A DNA stretch of 64,000 bases, taken from positions 124,001 to 188,000 of the forward strand of contig CAWCLK010000008.1 of assembly GCA_963796225.1 (NCBI GenBank). Direction: 5' to 3'. The position numbers and the translations under genes were made by a program. The notes under the pieces are model-generated. The model had not been told where the DNA came from, did no database searches, and saw only the letters and a program-made list of their open reading frames with translations. Positions within the stretch are counted from its first letter, which is position 1; each line of letters starts with the position of its first letter. This document shows positions 54,485-63,392 of the stretch, in pieces. Source of the stretch: CAWCLK01 sp963796225 (GTDB lineage Bacteria > Actinomycetota > Nitriliruptoria > Nitriliruptorales > Nitriliruptoraceae).

Positions 54485-56712
54485 GCCGCCTCACCACCCG
54501 TGGCGTCCGCGCTCCGGGCCGGGTCGCTGACCTCGGGCGGTGTCTCGTCGGGAGCCTGCTCGGCCTCCCGCGCCTTCCGGGCCGGGTAGGCGATGCGGGG
54601 GTGGTAGACGCCCACGAGGGCCTCGACGATCGAGTCGCGGACCCGGTGCATCTCGTCGAAGGTCAGGTCGCACTCGTCGAACTGGCCGTCGTCGAGGCGT
54701 TCCTGCAGGAGGCGGTCGACGGTGGACTCGATCTCCTCGCGCGGCAGGGTCCCGCGGTGCATGGCCATCGAGCGGGTCGTGGCCTCGGAGCAGTCCGCGA
54801 TCACCAGGATCGCGGCCTCCTTGGACCGTGGCTTGCTGCCCTTGTAACGGAAGTGGTCCTCGTCGACGTGCTCGGCGCCGCCGGCGGCCTCGACGGCCTG
54901 GTTGTAGAAGTAGGTGACGACCATCGTGCCGTGGTGGGACCCGATGGCGGCGACGACCTCGGGCGGCAGCTTGTACTCGCGGGCCATCTTCACGCCGTCG
55001 ACGACGTGCTCCTGGATGATCACCGCCGAGATCTCGGGCTCGATGTCGTCGTGGGGGTTGGCGATCCCCTGCTGGTTCTCGATGAAGAAGTGCGGGCGGC
55101 GGACCTTGCCGATGTCGTGGTACAGCGACGCGACCGAGCCGAGCAGCGCGTTGGCGTCGATCTCGCGGCAGGCGCGCTCGACCAGCGAGGCGACCATCAC
55201 CGAGTGGTTGTAGGAGCCGATGGCCTTGGTCTCGAGCTCGCGCAGCAGGGGGTGGTTGCGGTCGTTGAGGTCCAGCAGGGCCGTGACCGTGGGCAGCCGG
55301 AACATGGTCTCGAGGAAGGGCAGCACGCCCTGGACGATCATGGCGGTCGCGAGGCCCGCCAGGGCCGCGGCCCCCACGGCGACCGGGAACTGGTCGCGGG
55401 GGCCGAACACGGCGACGGTGACCATGGCGATGGCCGGCATCGCCACGGCCGCCCGCAGGGTCGCCGAGCGCAGGTCGCCCCGCGACCCGAGCCGGGTGAC
55501 CAGCGGCACCGTGACCAGCGTGACCGCGGCGACGTAGACGGCGACGCCGTTGCTGACGGGGGCGGTGACCAGCACCAGCACGACCGCCGGGAGCATCGTG
55601 GAGATCCCCACCACCGGGTGGACCATGATCGCGGCGAGCATGGCCAGGGCGCCGGCGGGGACGATGTACCACCACCCCACCGCCTCGGGACCGGTCAGCA
55701 GCGACACACCCGCCACGAAGGCGGCGTAGCCGGTGGTCACCACGGCCAGCAGCAGGACCTTGCGCCCCGACGCCCAGACCTTCGGCTGCATCTTCCACAG
55801 GTACGCCGCAGCGATGGCCACGACCAGCACCATGGCCGCCAGGGACCGCAGCAGGTTCTGCACGGGGCCCGCCCCCTGCAGGTTGAGCAGCTGCAGGGCC
55901 TGGAACTGCAGCTTCTCGACGGTCTCGCCGTCCACGACGATGGGGTCGCCGGCCGCGAAGGTGCGGGCGACCTCGGGCACGGCCTCGCGGGCCCGCTGCT
56001 CGGCGAGGTCGGTCTGGTCGGGGTCCACCACCTGGGTGGGGCGGGCCACGGACCGGATCAGCGGGTCGACGACCAGCTCCTCGGTCTCGCCCGGGAAGGA
56101 CCGCACGGCCAGCTCGGTCGACAGCAGGTTGCTGACCTCGTCGTCGACCTCGTCCTCGAGGAACCCGCGGCGGGCGAGCTCCTGGGCCAGCTGCACGGTC
56201 TCGGTCTCGACCGACGCCAGCGACTGGGTGGACAGCTCGGCCAGGGCACGCAGCCCGGCCTCGTCGAGCAGCTCGACCTCGCGGGTCAGCTGGTCGACCT
56301 GCTCGTCGACCGTCGGCTGACGGCGCACGGTCTCGGGCGTCGGGGACGCCGAGGCCCCCTCCGACGCGGCCCCGTCGGGCGTCTCGGTCACCGTGACGGG
56401 ACGACGGGCCTCGCGGACCGCGGTGAACACCGACCGCACGTCGGACACGATCGCGGCGCGGGCCTCGGGATCGAAGACGGCCACGGGATCGACGCTCTGC
56501 GCCGCGATGCGGCGGGCCTCGTCGGTGGCGTCCTCGTCGACCACCCGGATGGTCTCGTCTGCCACGACGGTGCGCGGGGAGGGCTCCCCGACGACGATCG
56601 ACTGGTCGTCGTCGAAGGTGCCCAGCGACACGAGCAGCGGCACGACCAGCACCAGCAGCACCGCGGCGGCGACCCGCTGCAGGAGCAGGCGCGGGGTTCT
56701 CGACAGCGCCAC
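54481..56712 (-). CDS. pgpH: 7TM-HD family phosphohydrolase (PgpH, c-di-AMP phosphodiesterase)
   Basis: 743 residues. N-terminal membrane helix, extracellular 7TMR-HDED domain (about 40-290), seven membrane spans, then a cytoplasmic HD domain: NHPLLRELETKAIGSYNHSVMVASLVERACREI, SLYHDIGKVRRPHFFIENQ (HD pair), HPHD-like NPHDDIEP, and IGSHHGT. Known PgpH proteins hydrolyse c-di-AMP to pApA. GTG at 56712; the frame extending to 56793 adds an unconserved segment. It implies a c-di-AMP system, though no diadenylate cyclase is in the window. Confidence 0.88.
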   Translation of the reverse strand: MALSRTPRLLLQRVAAAVLLVLVVPLLVSLGTFDDDQSIVVGEPSPRTVVADETIRVVDEDATDEARRIAAQSVDPVAVFDPEARAAIVSDVRSVFTAVREARRPVTVTETPDGAASEGASASPTPETVRRQPTVDEQVDQLTREVELLDEAGLRALAELSTQSLASVETETVQLAQELARRGFLEDEVDDEVSNLLSTELAVRSFPGETEELVVDPLIRSVARPTQVVDPDQTDLAEQRAREAVPEVARTFAAGDPIVVDGETVEKLQFQALQLLNLQGAGPVQNLLRSLAAMVLVVAIAAAYLWKMQPKVWASGRKVLLLAVVTTGYAAFVAGVSLLTGPEAVGWWYIVPAGALAMLAAIMVHPVVGISTMLPAVVLVLVTAPVSNGVAVYVAAVTLVTVPLVTRLGSRGDLRSATLRAAVAMPAIAMVTVAVFGPRDQFPVAVGAAALAGLATAMIVQGVLPFLETMFRLPTVTALLDLNDRNHPLLRELETKAIGSYNHSVMVASLVERACREIDANALLGSVASLYHDIGKVRRPHFFIENQQGIANPHDDIEPEISAVIIQEHVVDGVKMAREYKLPPEVVAAIGSHHGTMVVTYFYNQAVEAAGGAEHVDEDHFRYKGSKPRSKEAAILVIADCSEATTRSMAMHRGTLPREEIESTVDRLLQERLDDGQFDECDLTFDEMHRVRDSIVEALVGVYHPRIAYPARKAREAEQAPDETPPEVSDPARSADATGGEAA

Positions 56713-56846
56713 GGTGTGACACGCCTTTGGGTCGGCGGCTGGCCCCTCACGAAGCACCCAGCGTACGTGGGCGGGTCGGCGACCGCACGACACCGGCTCC
56801 GCTCCGCCTCGGTCCGCCCGCGGTGTGGCCGGGTCCGCCGCGGCAC

Positions 56847-56852
56847 TACCGT
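56847..56852 (+). promoter_or_regulatory. -10 box TACCGT for coaA
   Basis: TACCGT 33 bases before the GTG at 56886. Confidence 0.4.
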
Positions 56853-56885
56853 GGGGGCGTTCCCACCCCTCTCCCGGATGGACCC

Positions 56886-57824
56886 GTGCTCGACGAGGCC
56901 GTCTCCCCCTGGATCAGCTTCGACCGCGACGAGTGGTCGCGGCTGCGTGCTGCCACGCCCCTGACGCTGTCGGCCGAGGACGTCGAGCACCTGCGCGGTG
57001 TCAACGACGCCCTGGACCTCGACGAGGTCGCCGAGGTCTACCTGCCGCTGTCCCGCCTGCTGAACCTGTACGTGGCGGCGACCCAGGACCTGCACCGGGT
57101 GACCGACGTGTTCCTCGGCGGCCCCGCCGAGAAGGTCCCCTTCATCGTGGGCATCGCCGGCTCGGTCGCGGTCGGCAAGTCCACCACGGCGCGCGTGCTG
57201 CAGGCCCTGCTCAGCCGCTGGCCGGACCACCCCCGGGTCGAGCTCGTGACCACCGACGGGTTCCTGCTGCCCAACCGGGTGCTCGAGGCCCGCGGGATCC
57301 TGGACCGCAAGGGCTTCCCCGAGTCCTACGACCAGCGCGCCCTGCTCGCCTTCGTGGCCGACGTGAAGTCCGGCGCCCCGTCGGTCCAGGCCCCGGTGTA
57401 CTCCCACCTCGAGTACGACGTCACGGATCGCCACGTCACGATCGAACGCCCCGACATCCTCATCGTCGAGGGCCTCAACGTGCTGCAGACCGGGGTGGCA
57501 CGGGCCGGCACGCCGCAGGTGTTCGTGTCGGACTTCTTCGACCTGTCCGTGTACGTCGACGCCGACGAGAAGCACGTGCGGACGTGGTACCGGAACCGCT
57601 TCCGCACCCTGCGCGAGACCGCCTTCCGCGACGACCGGTCCTACTTCCGGCGCTACGCCGACCTCACCGACGACGAGGCCGACGCGACCGCCGACGACAT
57701 CTGGGACCGGATCAACGGCCCCAACCTGCGCACCAACGTGGCGCCCTCGCGGTCCCGCGCGGACGTGATCCTGCGCAAGGGCCCCGACCACGTCGTGGAG
57801 CGCGTCCAGCTGCGCAAGCTGTGA
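56886..57824 (+). CDS. coaA: type I pantothenate kinase
   Basis: 312 residues, E. coli CoaA length. First step of coenzyme A synthesis: phosphorylates pantothenate. SPWISFDRDEW is the usual start, GIAGSVAVGKSTTARVLQALL is the P-loop, VTTDGFLLPNRVLEARG and GFPESYDQRALL bind pantothenate, and IVEGLNVLQ with YVDADEKHVRTWYRNRF completes the fold. The GTG at 56886 gives the family's N-terminus; no earlier ATG/GTG is in frame before the promoter. Divergent from pgpH. Confidence 0.94.
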   Translation: MLDEAVSPWISFDRDEWSRLRAATPLTLSAEDVEHLRGVNDALDLDEVAEVYLPLSRLLNLYVAATQDLHRVTDVFLGGPAEKVPFIVGIAGSVAVGKSTTARVLQALLSRWPDHPRVELVTTDGFLLPNRVLEARGILDRKGFPESYDQRALLAFVADVKSGAPSVQAPVYSHLEYDVTDRHVTIERPDILIVEGLNVLQTGVARAGTPQVFVSDFFDLSVYVDADEKHVRTWYRNRFRTLRETAFRDDRSYFRRYADLTDDEADATADDIWDRINGPNLRTNVAPSRSRADVILRKGPDHVVERVQLRKL

Positions 57825-57872
57825 CCCCGCGTGACGCAGCGCGAACCCCTTCCGTACGGCGGTTCCGAGGGC

Positions 57873-57878
57873 TAGCGT
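57873..57878 (+). promoter_or_regulatory. -10 box TAGCGT for second CWB2 gene
   Basis: TAGCGT places the transcript start near 57885, giving a leader of about 140 nt. Confidence 0.4.
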
Positions 57879-57883
57879 GGGTC

Positions 57884-57914
57884 GATCGCGGTCAGGGAGA
57901 GCGAGACCGCGATC
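57884..57914 (+). promoter_or_regulatory. inverted repeat at start of long leader
   Basis: GATCGCGGTC (57884-57893) and GACCGCGATC (57905-57914) are perfect arms with an 11-base spacer, beginning at the predicted transcript start of the CWB2 gene. It could be an RNA stem at the 5' end or a DNA operator. No known riboswitch class is recognised in the rest of the leader. Confidence 0.45.
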
Positions 57915-58024
57915 GATCGCAACGCGGGGTGCGACCGGGTCACACGGATCGCGCATCCGCGCGGTCCGGGCGGTGCGTGCCACACGGGCCGCCCCAATGG
58001 GGTTCCACCAAGGAGGGTGTCCAC

Positions 58025-60415
58025 ATGCGAAGGACGATCCGACTCTGTGCGGCAGGGGCGCTGGCAAGCAGCGCCCTCGTCGCCATGCCCGCCCAGGCGA
58101 GCAACCATCTCGAGACGGTGCTGACCGGCGTCGACAACGGCAGAGGCCTGACGTTCGCGGCGGACGGCACGCTGTTCGTCGCGTCCTCCGGCATCGGCGA
58201 CCCGGCCTACACCAGCGAGGACTACGACACCACGGCCGCCATCTGCGGCGAGGGCCCCGAGGGCGGGGCCTCCTGCTACGGCGAGACCGGCGCGATCCTG
58301 CGGGTGCCCGACGCGGCGTCCGTGACCGACGAGCCGCCGACGACCACGTCCTGATCGGCGACATCCCCTCGCACGCGGGCCTGGGGGGTGCCGAGGGCAT
58401 CGGCGCCGCCGACGTCTCGCTGGGCAGCGACGGGATGCTGTACTACACGATGGGCCTCGGGGCGGACCCGGCACTGCGCCAGACGATGACGGACCTCGGC
58501 GCCGCCCGCGCCGACGAGTTCGCCACGCTGCGGATGGCCGACCCCGACCGACGGCTCGGGTGACACCGAGGTCGCCAACCTGGGCGACCACGAGGCGGCC
58601 AACGACCCCGACGGCTTCGAGCCCGACTCCAACCCGTTCGGCCTCGTGGCCGACACCGACGTGGTGACCGTCCTGGACTCGGGCGGCAACGACGTGCTCG
58701 AGGTCTCCCTGCCCGGCGGTGAGATCACCACCGGGGCCGTGCTGCCGCCGGTGACCGTTCCTGCACCGCCGTTCCTCGGAGCGCCGGTCGGGACCAACAT
58801 CCCCGCGCAGGCCGTGCCGACCGGGCTGGCCGCGCTGTCCGGCGGCGGCTTCGTCCTCGGCCAGCTCACCGGCTTCCCGTTCGCGCCCGGCGCCGCCGGC
58901 GTGTGGACCTACGACGGGGCGCTCGCCCCGTGGGCCGGCGGCTTCACCAACGTCATGGACGTGGCCGAGGGACCGGACGGGGCGATCTACGTCCTGGAGA
59001 TCTCCCACGAGGGCCTGGTCAACGCCGAGGGCCTGCCGATGGGCGCACTCGTCCGCGTCACGGTCGACGGCGGCACGACCACCCGTGAGCTGCTCGTCGA
59101 CGACGTCCCCATGCCGGGCGGCATGGCCTTCGACCCCACCGACGACGGGCATGGTCTACATGACCACGATGTCGGCCGGACCGGACGGGAGCGTCGTCCG
59201 CTTCGACACCGCGACGGCCGAGCCGATCCTGACGGTCGTCGACGACACCGCGACGACCGACGAGGACGAGACGGTCAGCGTCGACGTCCTGGCCAACGAC
59301 ACCGGCGCCGCAAGCGTCACCCCGCTGGGGCTGGCGCAGGGTGCCGAGTCGGTGGACGGGTCCGAGCTCGTCTACCAGCCCAAGGTGCACCTGTCCGGTG
59401 ACGACCACGTCCCCTACCGGGCGTGCGACGCGGACGGCGGACACTGCCTCAACGGCGTCCTGACCGTGACCATCGACCAGACCGCCACCGACCGGATCGC
59501 GGGCGACACCCGCGTGCTGACGGCGGTCGAGGCCTCGATGGCGCACTACCCCGACGGTGCCCCGGCCGTGCTGATCGCGCGCGAGGACGCCTACCCGGAC
59601 GCGCTGGCCGGCGGACCGTTGGCGGCCGCGCTCGGTGGCCCGATCCTGCTGACCGGCAGCGACGGCCTCGACGCGGCGACGGCGGCCGAGATCATGCGGC
59701 TGCACCCGAGCGCGGCGTTCGTCCTCGGCGGCCCGCCGCCCTGTCGGCAGGCGTCGAAGAGGCGGTGACCGACATCGTCGCGGACACCACGCGCCTGGGC
59801 GGCGACGACCGGTACGAGACGGCCGTGACGATCAAGGACGCACTGGCTGGCGTGGTCGGTGACGCGGTGAAGGCCTTCGTGGTCGAGGGCTACGACCCCG
59901 ACCCGAACCGCGGCTGGCCCGACGCCGTCGCGGTGTCCGGCCTGGCGGCGTTCAACCGCGCCCCGATCCTGCTGGTCGAGACCGACCGGCTGCCGGCGGC
60001 CACGGCCGAGGCGCTCGACGGCCTCGGGCAGGCCACCATCGTCGGTGGCCCGGTGGCCGTGAACGCGGCGGTGCGGGCCGAGATCGGTGACCTCGTCGCC
60101 GACGTCGGTGAGATCGCGGGCAGCACCCGCTACGCGACCTCGCGGCTCATCGCCCAGTCGATGGTCGACGTCGCGGGTGCGGCCAACGTCGCGCTCGTGT
60201 CGGGTGGCAACTGGCCCGACGCGCTGGTGGCGGGTCCGCTGACCGGGTCGTGGCAGGACGCCCTGATCCTGGTGCACCCGACCGACCTGGACGCCAGTCC
60301 GGCGACGGTCGCGTTCCTGCAGGACAACACGTTCGCCGACGTGGACCTGTACGGCGGGCGCGTGGCGATCTCGCGCGCGGTCGAGCAGGGCATCGCGGCG
60401 GCGGCTGCCGGGTGA
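58025..60415 (+). CDS. secreted ScyD/ScyE-type propeller protein with three CWB2 repeats (four frameshifts)
   Basis: About 797 residues after repair of single-base errors near 58337, 58559, 59148 and 59733. Signal peptide (RRTIRLCAAGALASSALVAMPAQA); ScyD/ScyE-like domain with TGVDNGRGLTFAADGTLFVASSG, DEFATLRMADPD, PTGLAALSGGGFVLGQLTGFPF and FTNVMDVAEGPDGAIYVLEISHEGL; a cadherin/VCBS-like linker (DEDETVSVDVLANDTG); and three CWB2 repeats (TRLGGDDRYETAVTIK, WPDAVAVSGLAA, VGGPVAVNAAV, STRYATSRLIAQ). A wall-bound surface protein. AAGGAGG at 58010-58016 is a strong ribosome site. Related in its CWB2 part to the protein at 8732-13369. Confidence 0.82.
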
Positions 60416-60421
60416 TCCCAC

Positions 60422-60450
60422 GGGTGGGCCGGTCGACGACCGGCCCACCC
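60422..60450. terminator. bidirectional hairpin after second CWB2 gene
   Basis: GGGTGGGCCGGT and ACCGGCCCACCC pair (12 bp) over CGACG, seven bases past the CWB2 stop, between convergent genes. Confidence 0.75.
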
Positions 60451-60460
60451 CCGACCACGG

Positions 60461-60487
60461 CGCCGGGGCCCGTCACGGGTCCCGGCG
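60461..60487. terminator. second hairpin facing the cupredoxin gene
   Basis: CGCCGGGGCCCGT and ACGGGTCCCGGCG pair with one G-U, ten bases from the first hairpin and 12 bases beyond the cupredoxin stop on the minus strand. Confidence 0.6.
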
Positions 60488-60498
60488 TCGCGTGTGTG

Positions 60499-61342
60499 TC
60501 AGGCGTCGCCACGGTGCCGGGCGGCGAGCACGCCGCCACCCACGGCGAGCAGCACCGCGAACACCAGGAGCAGCACGAGCCAGCCGCGCCCGCCCCCACC
60601 GTCGTCGGCAGCCGCGACCGGGGTGATCGGTCGGCGTGGCCGTGGCGTCGTCAGTGGCCGTGGCGTCGTCAGTGGCGGTGGCGTCGGTCGCGGGGCGGTC
60701 GGCGTCGACGTCGACTCGTCCGGCGTCGGTGCTGGCCTGCGAGGTCGGGTCGTCGGATGCGACGGTCGCCGACGGGGACGGCGTCGGACTGGCCGTCGCG
60801 GACGCCGTGGCGCTCGGTGTCGGTGTGGGTCGGGGCGGGGGTCGGCGAGGAGGTCGGACTGGCCGTCGGGCTGGGCGTCGGCGTGGGCAGCGGGGGCGCG
60901 ATCGTGGGCGACGGCGTGGGTGACGGCGACCTGGTCGGCGACGGCGTGGGGCTCGGGCGGCGGCGTGGTCGGGGCGGGCGCGGCGGTCACCACGACGGTG
61001 CCCACCATGGACGGGTGGATGCGGCAGACGTACTCGACCCGTCCCGGGGCGGTGAAGGTGTGGGAGAACGTGCTGCCCGCGAACATGCACGTCCCACCGG
61101 ACGTCCCGCACTGCGGGTTGGAATCGAAGGACCCGTCGCTGGCCGTGACCGAGTGGGGCTGGCTGCCGGTCTGACGCCAGGTCACGGTGTCGCCCGCCGC
61201 GACCGTGATGCTGGACGGCGCGTAGGCGCTGTCCACCACCTCGACCGTCGTCGTCGCCCCGGCTGGCCGGGACCGACGACCCGACGCCGAGCGTCCCCGC
61301 CAGCGCGGTCACGAGGACCGCCGCCCTGCCTGCACGCAGCAT
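60499..61342 (-). CDS. cupredoxin with Ser/Thr/Pro stalk and C-terminal membrane anchor (four frameshifts)
   Basis: About 280 residues after repair near 61262, 60950, 60835 and 60631. Signal peptide (RAGRAAVLVTALAGTLGVGSS); plastocyanin-like domain with type 1 copper ligands in QPHSVTASDG (His) and VEYVCRIHPSM (Cys, His, Met); a long stalk that reads PTPSPT-rich in the corrected frames and ends in 6-residue repeats (DATATD); then GWLVLLLVFAVLLAVGGGVLAA and ARHRG as membrane anchor. An electron carrier or copper store at the outer face. ATG at 61342. Confidence 0.78.
60636..60689. repeat. 18-bp tandem repeat in cupredoxin stalk
   Basis: GTGGCCGTGGCGTCGTCA at 60636-60653 and 60654-60671 is exact; 60672-60689 is a diverged third copy. 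It encodes repeats of DATATD on the minus strand. Confidence 0.8.
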
Positions 61343-61417
61343 GTGCCGACCTCTCGCCCCGGCCAACCAACCGACCGAGCATACGCCTGCCGGTGGCGCG
61401 GGTGCGCGAGGTCCGGG

Positions 61418-62143
61418 TCAGGCCGTGGCGACGACGGTGAAGGTCTCGACCAGGCAGCCGTCCGGGAACCCGTGGCGGCGCGCGTTGTCGGTCAACCAGC
61501 CCCGCATGCGGTCCTCGAGGGCGTCCGGGTCGGTGATCTGGCTGGCGTGGGACCCGATGGCCGCCAGCTTGCGCTCGAAGGTGTCGGTCACGTCCACCGG
61601 GTGGGGTTCGCCACCGTCCTCGTCGACCATGATCCAGGTCTCGGGCACCGACCAGGCCTGCAGGCCCTCCTCCCGCAGCAGCTCGGTGAACGTGAACGGG
61701 TTGCGGGCGTCCGGGTAGATCGCGCACATGGCCGCCTCCCCGGCGGCCCGGTGGTCCGGGTGGCTGCGGTAGATCGACCGGAACGACCACAGCGGCGACT
61801 GGACGACGGCGCGCTGGGGCCGCACCTGGCGGATCACGCGGGCGATGTCGCGGCGCAGTTCGAGGCTGACCTCGAGGCGTCCGTCGGGATACCCGAGGAA
61901 GTGCACGTCACGCACCCCCACGGCGGCCGCGGCAGCGCGTTGCTCGGCCCGTCGGATCCCCGGGATCTCCTCGCGGGGGACGGCGTCGTCGAAGCCACCG
62001 GCGTCCCCGTCGGTCACCACGCAGTAGGCGACCTCGATCCCGGCGTCGGTCCACTGCGCGACCGTCCCGGCACACCCGAAGTCCACGTCGTCGGGGTGGG
62101 CGGTCACGACGAGGATGCGTTCGACCTCGGCGTCGTCGAGCAC
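61418..62143 (-). CDS. PIG-L/LmbE-family deacetylase
   Basis: 241 residues. Zinc-dependent de-N-acetylase fold: VVTAHPDDVDFGCAG (AHPDD at 15-19, metal and catalytic Asp) and SHPDHRAAGEAA (HPDH at 128-131). Members deacetylate GlcNAc-inositol (mycothiol synthesis, MshB), mycothiol conjugates (Mca) or other sugars; the FLGYPDGRLE segment is common to all. No mycothiol gene is near, so the substrate is open. GTG with GGAGGAG upstream. Confidence 0.87.
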   Translation of the reverse strand: MLDDAEVERILVVTAHPDDVDFGCAGTVAQWTDAGIEVAYCVVTDGDAGGFDDAVPREEIPGIRRAEQRAAAAAVGVRDVHFLGYPDGRLEVSLELRRDIARVIRQVRPQRAVVQSPLWSFRSIYRSHPDHRAAGEAAMCAIYPDARNPFTFTELLREEGLQAWSVPETWIMVDEDGGEPHPVDVTDTFERKLAAIGSHASQITDPDALEDRMRGWLTDNARRHGFPDGCLVETFTVVATA

Positions 62144-62179
62144 GTGGGACTCCTCCAGCGCGGTGTCGGGGACGCGCCG

Positions 62180-62189
62180 AGCCTACGGT
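62180..62189. promoter_or_regulatory. overlapping divergent -10 boxes sharing one TA
   Basis: AGCCTACGGT: read on the minus strand it contains TAGGCT (62180-62185) for the PIG-L gene, and on the plus strand TACGGT (62184-62189) for ferrochelatase. The two boxes overlap by the central TA. Confidence 0.5.
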
Positions 62190-62281
62190 CGTCCACGCCC
62201 CGCCCCGGTTCCGGACATGCGGTCGACCCCCGCACCGACCCCGCCTCGCACCCTCCCCACCACCTCCTCCAGGACCCGGCC

Positions 62282-63340
62282 ATGTCGTACGACGCCCTGC
62301 TGTTCGTCTCGTTCGGTGGCCCCGAGCGTCCCGAGGAGGTGCTGCCCTTCCTCGAGAACGTCGTCGAGGGACGCAACGTGCCCCGCGAGCGGCTCGAGGA
62401 GGTCGCCGAGCACTACCACGCGCACGGCGGACGCTCCCCGATCAACGACCAGAACCGGGCGCTGATCGCGGCGCTCGAGGACGCCCTGGGCGACGGCGGC
62501 CCCGCGCTGCCGATCTACTTCGGCAACCGCAACTGGGACCCGTTCCTCGCCGACGCCCTGCGCGAGGCCGAGGCCAACGGGCACCGTCGCCTGCTGGCCT
62601 TCGTGACCAGCGCGTACTCGTCGTACTCGGGCTGCCGGCAGTACCGCGAGGACATGGCCAGGGCGATCGAGGAGACCGGTGTCGACGTCACGATCGACAA
62701 GATCCGGGTGTTCTTCAACCACCCCGGGTTCGTCGAGGCCCAGGCCGACCGCGTCCGGGCGTCCCTGGACGAGCTCGACGACGACCAGCGCGTCGGGGCG
62801 CGGCTGGTGTTCGTCACCCACTCCATCCCCCTGCGCATGGCCCGCCACAGCGACTACGCGATGCAGCACTACGAGTCCTCGCGGCTCGTCGCCGAGCAGG
62901 TCGCCGGGCATGGAGGCTGGCGGGGCGGCTGGGACCTCGTCTACTGCTCGCGGTCCGGCCCGCCCCAGGTGCCCTGGCTCGAACCGGACGTGGGCGACCA
63001 CCTCGCCCACCTGCAGGCCGACGGCACCACCGCCGTGGTGGTCGTGCCCATCGGCTTCATCACCGACCACATGGAGGTCATCCACGACCTCGACGTCGAG
63101 GCGCGCGAGGTCGCCGACGAGGTCGGCCTGGCCATGGTCCGCGCCGGCACGGTCGGCACCCACCCCGCCTTCGTCGCGGCCATCCGCGAGCTGGTCGCCG
63201 AACGCGACGGTGACGTCCCACCACGTGCGTGCGGCACGCTGCCGCCGTGGCACGACGCCTGCCCGGTCGACTGCTGCGCCTGGCCGGGCCAGGAGCTCGC
63301 CCCGACGGTCGCCTCCGCCCCGCCACCCCGCCGGCCCTGA
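62282..63340 (+). CDS. hemH: ferrochelatase (coproporphyrin type)
   Basis: 352 residues. Inserts iron into porphyrin; in actinobacteria the substrate is coproporphyrin III (CpfC) with later decarboxylation to heme. YDALLFVSFGGPERPEEVLPFLENVVEGRNVP is the usual N-terminus; VTHSIP holds the active-site His, and PIGFITDHMEVIHDLDVEA holds the catalytic Glu. The C-terminus has CGTLPPW and CPVDCC, the Cys set that binds a [2Fe-2S] cluster in actinobacterial enzymes. ATG 62282; the frame extends upstream but without conserved sequence. No other heme genes are in the window. Confidence 0.92.
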   Translation: MSYDALLFVSFGGPERPEEVLPFLENVVEGRNVPRERLEEVAEHYHAHGGRSPINDQNRALIAALEDALGDGGPALPIYFGNRNWDPFLADALREAEANGHRRLLAFVTSAYSSYSGCRQYREDMARAIEETGVDVTIDKIRVFFNHPGFVEAQADRVRASLDELDDDQRVGARLVFVTHSIPLRMARHSDYAMQHYESSRLVAEQVAGHGGWRGGWDLVYCSRSGPPQVPWLEPDVGDHLAHLQADGTTAVVVVPIGFITDHMEVIHDLDVEAREVADEVGLAMVRAGTVGTHPAFVAAIRELVAERDGDVPPRACGTLPPWHDACPVDCCAWPGQELAPTVASAPPPRRP

Positions 63341-63392
63341 CGGGCTCGCCCCCGTCTGCGACACTTGGCCCGACAGCCGGCCGGGGCGACGC

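Noticed and set aside
57885..58024. Known riboswitch (c-di-AMP ydaO type) in the CWB2 leader
   Set aside because: I could not match its conserved blocks; reported only as an unassigned structured leader.
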